Below are positions 51,395 through 59,974 of a stretch of DNA of 64,000 nt, piece after piece. Source of the stretch: an uncultured Hyphomonas sp. (GTDB taxonomy: Bacteria; Pseudomonadota; Alphaproteobacteria; Caulobacterales; Hyphomonadaceae); assembly GCF_963675305.1 (NCBI RefSeq), contig NZ_OY776147.1, forward strand, positions 2,108,001 through 2,172,000. Reading direction: 5' to 3'. Every line of letters starts with the position of its first letter. Position 1 is the first letter of the stretch. The position numbers and the translations under genes are program-made. Under the pieces are notes generated by a model. It was not told where the DNA came from, did no database searches, and worked only from the letters and a program-made list of their open reading frames with translations.

Positions 51395-53278
51395 ATGCTC
51401 ACCATCACCAACCTCGATTTTCAGGTCGAAGCCCGGCCCCTGTTCGAATCTGCCTCGGCGCAGATCTCGGCCGGCTGGAAAGTCGGCCTTGTCGGCCGCA
51501 ACGGCACCGGCAAGTCGACCCTGCTGCGCCTGATCCGCGAGGATGTGGAACACCCGACCAATGATGCCGCCATCCGCCTGAACACCGGCGCCCGGCTCGG
51601 CTGGGTCGCGCAGGAAGTCGCGCCGACGGACGAGACCGTCCTCGATGTCGTCCTCGCCGCCGACACAGAGCGCCACGCCCTGATGCAGGAGGCCGAGACC
51701 GCGACCGACCCGAACCGGATCGGCGAGATCCATGAACGCCTGGTCGACATCGACGCCTGGTCGGCAGAGGCGCGCGCGGCCGAAGTGCTGCATGGGCTCG
51801 GCTTTTCAGACGAAGACCTTTCGCGCGCCACAAAGGAATTCTCCGGCGGCTGGCGCATGCGCGCGGCCATCGCTGGCGTCCTCTTCTCGCAGCCCGACTT
51901 CCTGCTGCTGGACGAGCCGACCAACTATCTGGACCTCGAAGGCGCCGCCTGGCTCGAAACCTATATCCGGAAATATCCGTACACGGTCCTGATCGTCAGC
52001 CACGACCGCGAAATGCTGAACCGCTGTGTGACGCACACAATGGCGCTGGAGCACAAGAAGCTCTCGATCACGCCGGGCGGCTATGACGACTGGCTGAAAC
52101 TGCGCGCGGCGAAGCTTGCCCAGCTGGAATCCCAGCAGGCCAAGCAGGCCAAGGAACGCGCCCACCTGCAGAGCTTTGTCGACCGGTTCCGCGCCAAGGC
52201 CTCCAAGGCTCGGCAGGCGCAGTCCCGCATCAAGATGCTGGAGAAGATGCAGGACATCTCCATCCCTGTCGCCGACCGCACGACGCCGTTCCACTTCCCG
52301 CCGCCCGCCGACAAGCTGGCGCCGCCCATGCTGGAGCTGAAGGATGCCGATCTCGGCTATGGCGAAGGCGCGCGCATCCTGTCGAAGGTGAACCTCCGTC
52401 TGGACCCGGACGACCGGATCGCCATTGTCGGCGCCAACGGCCAGGGCAAGACAACGCTGGTCAAATCCATCGCCGAACGCCTGCCGCTGATGGCGGGCAA
52501 GCGCGTGACGCCGAAAGCCGTGCGCATCGGCTATTTCTCGCAGGACCAGCTGGACGAGCTGTCCGAAGGCGACAGCGTGCTGGACCATGTCCGCCGCCTG
52601 CTGCCGCCGGACACGCCGCCCGCGAAAGTCCGCGCCGCCGCGGCGGCCATGGGTTTCTCGGCGGAGAAGGTGGAAACCAAGGTCGAGAAATTGTCCGGCG
52701 GCGAGAAAGTGCGCCTCCTGCTGGGCCTCATGTCCCACAGCGCGCCGCACATCCTGATCCTCGACGAACCGACCTCCCACCTCGACATCGACAGCCGCGA
52801 AGCGCTGATCTATGCGCTGAACGATTTTCCCGGCGCCGTCCTGCTGATCACCCACGACGTCTACCTCGCCGAGGCGACGGCCGACCGGCTGTGGCTGGTG
52901 AAGGATGGCCGCGCGACGACCTATGACGGCGACCTCGAAGACTATCGCGCCCTCGTCATGAAAGCCGACCGCGCCGAGGCGAAAGAGGCAAAGTCAAAAG
53001 AGACAAAGCCGAAGCAGGCTGCCGCGCCGAAGCCCGCCACCTCACCGGAAGACAAGAAACGCCTCTCGGCTCTGAAAAAGAAAGCCCGCGAAGCCGAGGA
53101 ACGGATGGAAAAGGCCAACGCCGCCATCGCAAGGATCGACGCAAAGCTGGCCGAAGGCACCCCGCCGCCGGACGAACTGGACAAGCTCCTGAAGTCGCGC
53201 GCCACCCACGCCGAAACCGCTGAAGAAGCTGAACACGCCTGGCTCGAAGCCGCCGAAGCACTGGAAGCCAACGCCTAG
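51395..53278 (+). CDS. ABC-F family ATPase (ribosome-associated)
   Basis: 627 residues with two ABC domains and no membrane helices. First Walker A GRNGTGKST, signature EFSGGWRMR, Walker B LLLDEPTNYLD; an interdomain linker (about 245-300, Lys/Arg-rich); second Walker A GANGQGKTT, signature LSGGEKVR, Walker B LILDEPTSHLD. The C-terminus (about 525-627) is a charged coiled coil, as in Uup-like members. ABC-F proteins act at the ribosomal E site or in antibiotic protection. No obvious Shine-Dalgarno lies before the ATG at 51395, and the hairpin region just upstream might act as a leader. Confidence 0.9.
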   Translation: MLTITNLDFQVEARPLFESASAQISAGWKVGLVGRNGTGKSTLLRLIREDVEHPTNDAAIRLNTGARLGWVAQEVAPTDETVLDVVLAADTERHALMQEAETATDPNRIGEIHERLVDIDAWSAEARAAEVLHGLGFSDEDLSRATKEFSGGWRMRAAIAGVLFSQPDFLLLDEPTNYLDLEGAAWLETYIRKYPYTVLIVSHDREMLNRCVTHTMALEHKKLSITPGGYDDWLKLRAAKLAQLESQQAKQAKERAHLQSFVDRFRAKASKARQAQSRIKMLEKMQDISIPVADRTTPFHFPPPADKLAPPMLELKDADLGYGEGARILSKVNLRLDPDDRIAIVGANGQGKTTLVKSIAERLPLMAGKRVTPKAVRIGYFSQDQLDELSEGDSVLDHVRRLLPPDTPPAKVRAAAAAMGFSAEKVETKVEKLSGGEKVRLLLGLMSHSAPHILILDEPTSHLDIDSREALIYALNDFPGAVLLITHDVYLAEATADRLWLVKDGRATTYDGDLEDYRALVMKADRAEAKEAKSKETKPKQAAAPKPATSPEDKKRLSALKKKAREAEERMEKANAAIARIDAKLAEGTPPPDELDKLLKSRATHAETAEEAEHAWLEAAEALEANA

Positions 53279-53282
53279 GCCC

Positions 53283-53309
53283 TGTCACAAAACCGGCCGC
53301 TGTCTCGTC
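53283..53309 (+). promoter_or_regulatory. ECF41-type promoter (TGTCACA-N16-CGTC)
   Basis: TGTCACA at 53283-53289 and CGTC at 53306-53309, with exactly 16 bases between. This is the promoter motif described for ECF41 sigma factors. It lies 25 bases before the first gene of the operon whose third gene encodes an ECF41-like sigma factor, so it implies autoregulation. Confidence 0.85.
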
Positions 53310-53334
53310 ATGTCCCTGAAACAGGAGACATGAC

Positions 53335-53721
53335 ATGTGGAGACCGATCCTTTTCCTCATTGCTGCGGCGCATTTCGCCAATGCGCTGCTCATGTGGTTT
53401 ACGCCGCACACCTGGTACGAGACCGTGCCCGGCGTCGCCATGATGGGGCCGTTCAACCTGCACTTCGTGCGGGACATTGCCCTGGCCTTTGGCATGAGCG
53501 CCGGGGCCCTTGCCTATGGCGCGCTAGCACATGACCGGACCGCTACCATCTGCGGCGCGGCGTGGCCGGCCCTGCATGCCCTCTTCCACATCTGGATCTG
53601 GTTCGCCCGCGGTCTGCCGTTCGATCAGATCGCCTTCGTGAACCTTGCCGGCATCCAGATCCCGGCCTGGCTCGCCCTCACGGCTGCCCTCAGTTTTACC
53701 CGCAAGGAGATCAGAACATGA
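53335..53721 (+). CDS. Small four-span membrane protein in the ECF41 operon
   Basis: 128 residues, four hydrophobic helices (about 3-20, 42-64, 68-90 and 102-120). Distinctive blocks are FTPHTWYETVPGVAMMGPFN and HFVRDIALAFG. I recall such proteins as conserved hypotheticals without function. An AACAGGAG ribosome site precedes the ATG. It is the first gene under the ECF41-type promoter and overlaps the next gene by ATGA. Confidence 0.78.
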   Translation: MWRPILFLIAAAHFANALLMWFTPHTWYETVPGVAMMGPFNLHFVRDIALAFGMSAGALAYGALAHDRTATICGAAWPALHALFHIWIWFARGLPFDQIAFVNLAGIQIPAWLALTAALSFTRKEIRT

Positions 53722-54254
53722 TCCGCAAATTCCTCCACAGCAAAGCCCGCAAGATGGGCCGGCACTACAATTACGATGTCGCCTATATGCATGGCCTGAT
53801 CGACATCAGCCCGGGAGCCGCCATCGGCCTCGCCCGGCTGCCGAACTTCTACAAGTATCGGGGCCCCGCCGCCGGACAGGCCGCCTGGACCGGCGCCCTG
53901 CTCGCCTCCACCCTGGAAGGCGATTGCGGCCCGTGCGCCCAGCTGGTCGTCGACATGGCGCTTGAAGGCGGCGCCGATCCGGCCTGCCTTCAGGCCTGCG
54001 CCGAAGGCCGTCCGCAGGAGGCCGGCGCAATCGGGCTCGGCTTCCGCTTTGCCATGATGGCGATCACGGGCGACCCGCGCGCCGATGACCTGCGCCGCGA
54101 AATCGAGAGCGAGTTCGGGAAGAAAGCCGCCGTCTCCTGCGCTTTCGCCGCTGCATCCGGACGGATCTATCCCGTTCTCAAGCGTGGCCTTGGCCATGGG
54201 CAAGCCTGCCAGAGGCTGGACTTTGGCGGCAAGGTCGTGAAGCTCGCCGCATGA
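53718..54254 (+). CDS. Carboxymuconolactone-decarboxylase/AhpD-like protein
   Basis: 178 residues, all-helical pattern. The redox motif EGDCGPCAQLVVDMAL has CxxC at Cys70/Cys73, like the AhpD/CMD superfamily active site; the flanking RLPNFYKYRG is also seen in these proteins. CMD-type proteins are the most frequent neighbours of ECF41 sigma genes, which supports the call. It probably acts as a thiol peroxidase/reductase, but this is inferred. ATGA overlaps on both sides. Confidence 0.78.
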   Translation: MIRKFLHSKARKMGRHYNYDVAYMHGLIDISPGAAIGLARLPNFYKYRGPAAGQAAWTGALLASTLEGDCGPCAQLVVDMALEGGADPACLQACAEGRPQEAGAIGLGFRFAMMAITGDPRADDLRREIESEFGKKAAVSCAFAAASGRIYPVLKRGLGHGQACQRLDFGGKVVKLAA

Positions 54255-55120
54255 CCGCCGATACCGCCCTGTTCGAAGCCGAGCGCCCGGCCCTGACGGC
54301 CCTCTGCTACCGCATGCTGGGCGAGCGGGCGGGCGCGGAAGACGCGGTGCAGGACACCTGGCTGCGCTGGGAACGGGCAGATCATGCGGCCATCGAGAAC
54401 CCCAGCGCATGGCTGCGCCGCACCGCCACGCGGATCGCCATCGATGCGCTGCGCTCTGCCCGCGTGCGGCGGGAGACCTATCCCGGCCCGTGGCTGCCGG
54501 AGCCGCTGGTGGAGAGCGACAGCCTCGGCGTCGAGGAACGCTTCGCCCTTGCTCAGGAATGCGAGCTGGCCCTGCTCTGGGCCATGGAGCGCCTGTCGCC
54601 GACCGAACGCGCCGCCTTCATCCTGCGCGAAGCCTTCGACGCCGGCTATGACGAAATCGCCGGTATCACCGGCAAGTCCGAAGCGGCCTGCCGCCAGCTC
54701 GTCAGCCGGGCCCACAAGCGCCTGCAGGAAAGCGGCCCGCGCTTTGACGCTTCACCCGAAGACGTGGCGGACCTGCTGGAGCGTTTCATGGCCGCCGCCG
54801 GCGCGCTCGACCATGACGCCGCGCTCAACCTGTTTGCACCGGATGCCGTGGCCTATACCGATGGCGGCAAGAAGGTCCGCGCAGCGCTCCGCCCACTGAT
54901 CGGGCCTCAGGACATCACCCAGGTGCTGATGGCGGTCATGTCGAAAGCCATGCAGGAAAAGGCGCAATGGTCGGTGGAGCCGGGCCTTGCCAATGGCGGA
55001 CCTGCCATCGTCCGGCGTCTGGATGGACGCGTGGACCTGATCCTGACGCTCGCCCCTTCCGCGGATGGCCGCATCGCCTGGCTCTACGCCATGCGCAATC
55101 CGGACAAACTGCCGGCCTGA
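54251..55120 (+). CDS. ECF41-family RNA polymerase sigma factor with SnoaL-like C-terminal domain
   Basis: 289 residues. Sigma region 2 (about 8-72, DAVQDTWLRWERAD) and region 4 (about 108-160, LSPTERAAFILREAFDAGY) are followed by a SnoaL-like domain (about 172-285). The two ECF41 hallmarks in that extension are present: DGG at 204-206 and NPDKL at 283-287. No anti-sigma factor gene is nearby, as expected for ECF41, in which the C-terminal domain itself controls activity. Third gene of the operon that starts at the matching promoter 53283-53309. Confidence 0.93.
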   Translation: MTADTALFEAERPALTALCYRMLGERAGAEDAVQDTWLRWERADHAAIENPSAWLRRTATRIAIDALRSARVRRETYPGPWLPEPLVESDSLGVEERFALAQECELALLWAMERLSPTERAAFILREAFDAGYDEIAGITGKSEAACRQLVSRAHKRLQESGPRFDASPEDVADLLERFMAAAGALDHDAALNLFAPDAVAYTDGGKKVRAALRPLIGPQDITQVLMAVMSKAMQEKAQWSVEPGLANGGPAIVRRLDGRVDLILTLAPSADGRIAWLYAMRNPDKLPA

Positions 55121-55137
55121 CTGTCTGCTCTACCCGT

Positions 55138-55980
55138 TCAGCGAGCGCCGCTTCTGGCCCCCGCCCGCACGAACCAGAGAAGGCCGCTCGTAATCACAAT
55201 GACAAACAGGATGACCAGGAGGGAACCTTCCGGACCGGCCTCGCCGCCGGTCCACAGCACGTTTCCTCTGATCTCGCTGTGCAACGGAGCCGCGGCGCGC
55301 CACTGCTGTTGTCCGGTCAGCGGCAGCCCCGTCAGGATGATGGTGAAGTTCCACAGGGCATGATTGGCGGTGGCGGCCCACAGATTGCGGGTTACGGCAT
55401 AAACCAGACTCCACATCAGCCCCAGCAGGACAACCGAGACAAAGGCGGCCCAACCACCCCAGTGAAAGTTGAACAGATGCAGTGCAGAAAACAACAGGCT
55501 CGGCGCCAGCAGCGCACTCCACAGGCCAAGATGGCGTTCGATGATCCCGAAAATCACGCCCCTGAATACGACTTCCTCAAGCAGGGCGGCAGCAAGGATC
55601 AGGAGCGCGATGCCTGCCAGCCCGCCGTCACCGCCTGTGCCGGTCAGGGCAAATGCGCCGAAGACGTACAATGCAAACATCGGCACAGCGATGCTGGCAC
55701 TTCCGGCCAGCCCGCTAAGGCCGATCGTTGCGGGCCGGAACGACAATTCCGCCGCTGCGCGTTTTTCCACAAGACGGACATACATCCAGTATCCGGCCAC
55801 AATGCCGGTCATCATGCCAACCCGCCGCAGCACCACAACGGCTGGGTCACTCAGGTTCAGCAGTGCTTCCATGCCCGGAACCAGAACCAGCCGCACGATC
55901 GCGGCGGGTATGGCAATCATGATAAAGGCCAGCAGGATCCGGCCGCCTGCAGCCAATGCAGGTGAAAGAAATCGCATCAT
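55138..55980 (-). CDS. CPBP-family intramembrane metalloprotease
   Basis: 280 residues, eight or so hydrophobic helices. Conserved CPBP/Abi motifs: EEVVFRG (Glu135, Glu136, Arg140), ALHLFNF (His168) and NHALWNF (His207). Members are Rce1-like proteases of the inner membrane with roles from prenyl-protein processing to bacteriocin immunity. It lies 15 bases downstream of the MarR gene and should be under its control. It is convergent with the ECF41 gene. Confidence 0.87.
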   Translation of the reverse strand: MMRFLSPALAAGGRILLAFIMIAIPAAIVRLVLVPGMEALLNLSDPAVVVLRRVGMMTGIVAGYWMYVRLVEKRAAAELSFRPATIGLSGLAGSASIAVPMFALYVFGAFALTGTGGDGGLAGIALLILAAALLEEVVFRGVIFGIIERHLGLWSALLAPSLLFSALHLFNFHWGGWAAFVSVVLLGLMWSLVYAVTRNLWAATANHALWNFTIILTGLPLTGQQQWRAAAPLHSEIRGNVLWTGGEAGPEGSLLVILFVIVITSGLLWFVRAGARSGAR

Positions 55981-55995
55981 ATTACGGGGCTCGCG

Positions 55996-56460
55996 TTAAA
56001 TCCGGTCCGCCAGGGGCTTCGTGTCCAGCAAACGACTGGCGTTGGTAATTTCAGTGTCCAGATCCATTCCAAGTTCCGAGAACAAGCTGGAATAGGCGTC
56101 CTGAAGGCGCGGCAGGAAGGTTTGCAGAATTTGCGCCTGCTCTGCTCCATCCGGCGTCAGACTGACGATCTGCCGACGGCCATCTTCCGGGTCCGGATTG
56201 GTTTCGGCCATGCCGTGCTTCAGCAGCCAGGCCAGCCGTTGCGTGGTCAGTTGATGCGAATAGCGCAGGCGGTCTGCGATATCGGCCTTTGAACACGGCC
56301 CTTCGGAATACAGAAGCTGAACGATTCCGGTCGTCTTGCCAGGAATCAGCAGGCCGCATTTTGCCATCGCCGCATCCAGCTGTTCGCTCAGCCGGTCGTG
56401 CAATTGCTTTACACGCAAGGCGAAGGCGGCACGGGTTTCAAGAAATTGAGAGTCAGTCAT
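55996..56460 (-). CDS. MarR-family transcriptional regulator
   Basis: 154 residues. Winged helix-turn-helix at about 38-105: VQLLYSEGPCSKADIADRL, recognition helix SHQLTTQRLAWLLKHG and wing NPDPEDGRRQIVSLT. Flanking helices form the dimer. It has a perfect 26-bp palindrome over its own promoter and is followed by a CPBP protease gene, so it probably represses both. The Cys in the N-terminal helix (MAKCGLL) could be a redox sensor, which is speculation. Confidence 0.87.
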   Translation of the reverse strand: MTDSQFLETRAAFALRVKQLHDRLSEQLDAAMAKCGLLIPGKTTGIVQLLYSEGPCSKADIADRLRYSHQLTTQRLAWLLKHGMAETNPDPEDGRRQIVSLTPDGAEQAQILQTFLPRLQDAYSSLFSELGMDLDTEITNASRLLDTKPLADRI

Positions 56461-56471
56461 TCGAGATTTCC

Positions 56472-56515
56472 TACAACATATTGTGCAATATGTTGTATAA
56501 TTGGAACCACGTCAA
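56472..56515 (-). promoter_or_regulatory. marR promoter with perfect 26-bp palindromic operator
   Basis: Arms TACAACATATTG and CAATATGTTGTA (56472-56483, 56486-56497) flank TG. On the minus strand TTGACG (56515-56510), 17 bases and CATATT (56492-56487) form a good sigma-70-type promoter whose -10 lies inside the palindrome. The marR start is at 56460, with AGGAAA in front. Confidence 0.8.
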
Positions 56516-56557
56516 TTTCGCGGCTGCGGATGCAATGAAAATGGAAAAGCTGCCGGC

Positions 56558-57187
56558 TTAGTCCGCCAGCATCCGGTCGCAGAATGCCTGGTGCGATGCG
56601 CGGATTTCCTCCAGCGCGTGGTGGATGATCTGCCGGTCCGGATCGAACATCAGCTCCAGCGTCATGCCGCGCAGCGACAGAATCAGCATGCGCGCATGCA
56701 CCACCAGCGCCTCCGGATCGTTCACCCCGGCTTCCTCCCCGCGCCTGCGCGTTTCGGTGTCGAGTTCGATCTCGATGTCCTTCGTCACGCGGCCCAGCAT
56801 GGCGGCAAGGTCTGTGTCCCAGCGCGCGGCCAGCAGGACTTCCGTCACCGCGACAGACCGCGGCAGGCTCTGCGTTTCCCAATAGACATCGCACAACCGG
56901 CGCAGCCGCTCGACCGGATCGGCAATGCGCTCGAACCGGGCCCGCGTGTCGGCCATCATGGCCCGCATGGCCGCCTCGATGGTTGCCGTCATCAGGTCCA
57001 GGCGGGTCGGAAACTGGTTCAGCACCGAGCCGCGGCTGATGCCGGCCTTCGCCATAACGGCCTCGATGGAGGTGCCGGCATAGCCGCGTTCATTGAGGCA
57101 ATCGATGCAGGCGTCGATCAGCTGCCGGCGGGTTTCCTCTCCGCGGCGGGTACGTTTGCGCCCTGAACGCTCCTTGATTTCGGTCAT
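56558..57187 (-). CDS. TetR-family transcriptional regulator
   Basis: 209 residues from ATG 57187 (MTEIKERSGRKRTRRG). N-terminal helix-turn-helix at about 16-62: RRQLIDACIDCLNERGYAG, then TSIEAVMAKAGISRGSVLNQFPTRLDL split in its usual turn. The C-terminal ligand domain (about 70-205) is helical. It is divergent from the cupin-SDR-MDR operon, with a palindrome between, so it likely represses that operon and itself. The upstream extension of the frame overlaps the operator and is unlikely. Confidence 0.87.
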   Translation of the reverse strand: MTEIKERSGRKRTRRGEETRRQLIDACIDCLNERGYAGTSIEAVMAKAGISRGSVLNQFPTRLDLMTATIEAAMRAMMADTRARFERIADPVERLRRLCDVYWETQSLPRSVAVTEVLLAARWDTDLAAMLGRVTKDIEIELDTETRRRGEEAGVNDPEALVVHARMLILSLRGMTLELMFDPDRQIIHHALEEIRASHQAFCDRMLAD

Positions 57188-57264
57188 CCCGCCCGCCGCT
57201 TCCTGCCCTGAGGGCGCCGATAATGGCCAGCGGCCCGCCCGCGTCAACCGCGCAGCACCTTCAT

Positions 57265-57280
57265 TAGTCAGCATTGACTA
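57265..57280. promoter_or_regulatory. Probable TetR operator TAGTCA-N4-TGACTA
   Basis: 6-bp inverted repeat around GCAT, in the 191 bases between the divergent TetR and cupin genes. The right arm overlaps TTGACT (57274-57279), a possible plus-strand -35 with TACCTT 16 bases on. Confidence 0.6.
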
Positions 57281-57378
57281 TTTAAATTTTGCCGGTACCT
57301 TTCTTTCAGGTGGAAGACTCGGCAACAGACCGGGCGCCCGCCGGAACGGCCTCAAAAGGGGCCATGGGAGGAAGAGAC

Positions 57379-57915
57379 ATGAGCGACGCAGACGTCACCG
57401 AAAAACCGGCCACCGCCGCCGGGTACCAGATTTTCCGCACATCCGAAGCGCCCTCGCTGGACGAGACCGCACATATGGAAGTTGCCGACATGACGCCGGA
57501 CCTTGAGGCCGGCATCGGCGCCGCGCTTGAAGCCGGTTTCGCCGAAGGCAATGTGGTCAAGACGCTGTTCTCCCAGCCGGGCTTCAGCCTCACCTATGCC
57601 TGGTTCAAGAGCGGCTTCCCGCTCCCTCTTCATACGCACAATTCCGATTGTCTTTATTATATCGTCGCAGGCAGCCTCCAACTGGGTACCGATACGCTGG
57701 GCCCAGGCGACGGTTTCTTCCTGGGTGCGGGCAAGGCCTATCGCTACACGCCCGGCCCCGACGGCGTGGAAGTGCTTGAATTCCGCACCCAGGAAGACTT
57801 CGACATCAAGTTTCTCGCGAAGACACTGCCGGCCTGGCAGAAAATTTCGGGGGTTATCTCCGAGCGCCGCTCCGCATGGGCAGATGAGTCTCCTCCCAGC
57901 TCAGTCCTGTCCTGA
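57379..57915 (+). CDS. Cupin-domain protein
   Basis: 178 residues. Single cupin barrel at about 60-140 with HTHNSDCLYYIVAGSLQLG: His85 and His87 are metal ligands, but the usual motif-1 Glu is Asp90/Cys91. Motif 2 is weak (GPGDGFFLGAGKAYRYTPG). ATG at 57379 after GGGAGGAAG. First gene of an operon with an SDR and an MDR enzyme; it may be a dioxygenase, isomerase or binding protein for their shared substrate. Confidence 0.8.
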   Translation: MSDADVTEKPATAAGYQIFRTSEAPSLDETAHMEVADMTPDLEAGIGAALEAGFAEGNVVKTLFSQPGFSLTYAWFKSGFPLPLHTHNSDCLYYIVAGSLQLGTDTLGPGDGFFLGAGKAYRYTPGPDGVEVLEFRTQEDFDIKFLAKTLPAWQKISGVISERRSAWADESPPSSVLS

Positions 57916-57930
57916 CGGAGCGGCAAACGG

Positions 57931-58716
57931 ATGACAAAACGATTTCAAGACAAGGTCACCGTCATCACGGGTGCAGCCTCTGGCATCGGTGCGGCAACAG
58001 CCCGCCTCATGGCAGGTGAAGGCGCAAAGGTCGTGCTCGCAGACATTTCCGGAGACGCGGCAAATGCCCTTGCCGCGGCGCTCGGTCCAAATGCCATGGC
58101 GGTGACCTGCGATGTGTCGAAAGAGGCCGACGTGGCCGCCCTCATCAAGGCCGCGGCAGACGCACACGGACGGATCGACATCCTGTTCAACAATGCCGGC
58201 ATCGGCAGTTTCGGCAACACGGTGGAACTGCCGCCGGACCAGTGGGAACAGGTGATCGCGGTCGACCTGCACAGCGTCTATTATGCCTGCCACCATGCCA
58301 TTCCGCACATGCCGCGCGGCAGCGCCATCGTGAACACAGCTTCGATTTCAGGCCTGGGTGGGGACTATCGCTTCGCGGCCTACAATGCCGCCAAGGGCGC
58401 CGTGATCAATTACACAAAGGCGCTGGCGATTGACCATGCCCGAGACGGTATCCGGGTGAACGCCCTCTGCCCCGGCCTTGTCGAGACACCGATCACCGCC
58501 GGGATGAACCAGATGCCCGGCCTGCCGGAAGAATGGCACAAGCGCATCCCGATGGGCCGCGGCGCCCAGCCGGAGGAGATGGCGAATGTGGTCGCCTTCC
58601 TCGCCTCGGATGCTGCTTCCTACATGACCGGCTCAATCGTGGTCGCCGATGGCGGCACCACGGCGCACACCGGCCAGCCCGAGGTCGCCCTCTTCGCCGG
58701 CCTGCCGGAGGCCTAA
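57931..58716 (+). CDS. Short-chain dehydrogenase/reductase
   Basis: 261 residues, classical SDR. Cofactor motif TGAASGIG (13-20), NNAG (87-90), and the catalytic triad Ser138, Tyr151 and Lys155 (YNAAK). Asp38 after the second strand (VVLADIS) favours NAD over NADP. C-terminal YMTGSIVVADGGTTAH is typical. The next gene begins at the base after its stop. Substrate is an alcohol or ketone of unknown type. Confidence 0.9.
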   Translation: MTKRFQDKVTVITGAASGIGAATARLMAGEGAKVVLADISGDAANALAAALGPNAMAVTCDVSKEADVAALIKAAADAHGRIDILFNNAGIGSFGNTVELPPDQWEQVIAVDLHSVYYACHHAIPHMPRGSAIVNTASISGLGGDYRFAAYNAAKGAVINYTKALAIDHARDGIRVNALCPGLVETPITAGMNQMPGLPEEWHKRIPMGRGAQPEEMANVVAFLASDAASYMTGSIVVADGGTTAHTGQPEVALFAGLPEA

Positions 58717-59778
58717 ATGCGCGCACTCACCCTTCAGGGCAAAACCTTCCGCATCGCAGACCTGCCCGACCCGTCCCCCGCCGCCGGACAGCTTCTGGTC
58801 CAGCCCCTGTTCAACGGCATCTGCGGCAGTGACCTCAGCCTGCGCAAGCAGATGGCGGAGCTGGCGGATATCACCCCGCCCGAGGCGCAACACCAGCTGC
58901 CCATGATCGTGCCCGGCCATGAATTCTCGGCCAGGATCGTCGGCATCGCTCCGGGCACGGAGACTGCGCTAAAGGTGGGCGACCGGGTGACCGGCCTGCC
59001 CTTCACGCACAGCCATGACGGCCCGGCCTGTATCGGCCTCTCGCCTTTCCACAGCGGCGGCCTCGCCACCCTGTCCTGCATCGATGCCGAACGCACTTTC
59101 CGCGTGCCGGAGGGCATTCCGGACGATCTTGCCGCGCTGACCGAGCCGCTTTCGGTCGGCCTGCATGCGGTGAACCTCGCCAACCGCAACGACGGTCCGA
59201 ACATGGTGATCGGTTGCGGCCCGGTCGGCCTCGCCGTCATTCTCGCGCTGAAAATCGCCGGGCGCGGGCCCATCCTCGCCGCAGACTTCTCAGCTGAGCG
59301 CCGCGCCGTCGCTGCCAGTCTCGGCGCAGATATCGTGCTCGATCCGGCAACCGACAGCCCCTATGAGCGCTGGGGCGACCTCGGCCACGAACCGGCGGTC
59401 ATGTCCCCCCTGCTGGAGCGGGATTTCCGCGGCCAGCCGCCGGGCCTCAACATTTTCGAATGCACCGGCGCGCCGGGCGTTCTCGGCCAAATCGTGAAAT
59501 CGGCGCCGGCGCATGCGCATGTCGTCATTGTCGGCGTCTGTCCGCATGAAGAGACGATCACCCCGCTGGACGGCATCACGCGGGAACTGACGCTGGAGTT
59601 CAGCTTCGCCTACCGGCCGGAAGAATTTGCCACCGCGCTGACCCTGATCGAGGCCCACGCAGACCAGGCCGCGCGCCTGATCACCAGCCGCCAGCCGCTG
59701 GCCAGCACCGAAGCTGCCTTCGACGCGCTCGCCAGAGATCCTCATGAAATCAAGATCCTGATCGATCCGCACGCCTGA
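58717..59778 (+). CDS. Zinc-type medium-chain alcohol dehydrogenase without structural zinc lobe
   Basis: 353 residues. Catalytic zinc ligands Cys36 (GICGSDL) and His68/Glu69 (VPGHEF) are present. The four-cysteine structural zinc lobe usually found at about 95-115 is missing; instead there is CIGLSPFHSGGLATLSC. Rossmann motif GCGPVGLAVILALK. Abuts the SDR gene with no gap, so the two should act in one oxidation pathway with the cupin protein. Confidence 0.87.
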   Translation: MRALTLQGKTFRIADLPDPSPAAGQLLVQPLFNGICGSDLSLRKQMAELADITPPEAQHQLPMIVPGHEFSARIVGIAPGTETALKVGDRVTGLPFTHSHDGPACIGLSPFHSGGLATLSCIDAERTFRVPEGIPDDLAALTEPLSVGLHAVNLANRNDGPNMVIGCGPVGLAVILALKIAGRGPILAADFSAERRAVAASLGADIVLDPATDSPYERWGDLGHEPAVMSPLLERDFRGQPPGLNIFECTGAPGVLGQIVKSAPAHAHVVIVGVCPHEETITPLDGITRELTLEFSFAYRPEEFATALTLIEAHADQAARLITSRQPLASTEAAFDALARDPHEIKILIDPHA

Positions 59779-59882
59779 CGCACGGGCCTGTCACCGAAAC
59801 TTCACCCAAAAAGCGAACTTCCCACGACGGATTCCCGGCGCTGCCGCGTTTCAGAAGCAGGACGCAACGGCGCGTCCGGCGT

Positions 59883-59925
59883 TTTGCCTGCCGCATTTTC
59901 CCAAATCGACCCGGCGGCAGGCAAA
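59883..59925. terminator. 12-bp hairpin between convergent operons
   Basis: TTTGCCTGCCGC (59883-59894) and GCGGCAGGCAAA (59914-59925) pair perfectly around a 19-base loop. It lies between convergent genes ending at 59778 and 59975. The stem ends supply only three to four T on either strand, so it may work as a modest two-way terminator. Confidence 0.5.
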
Positions 59926-59974
59926 CCGCCATTCCTGGACTGCACATCCACGGCGTGGCGCGTTTCCCGTTCGC

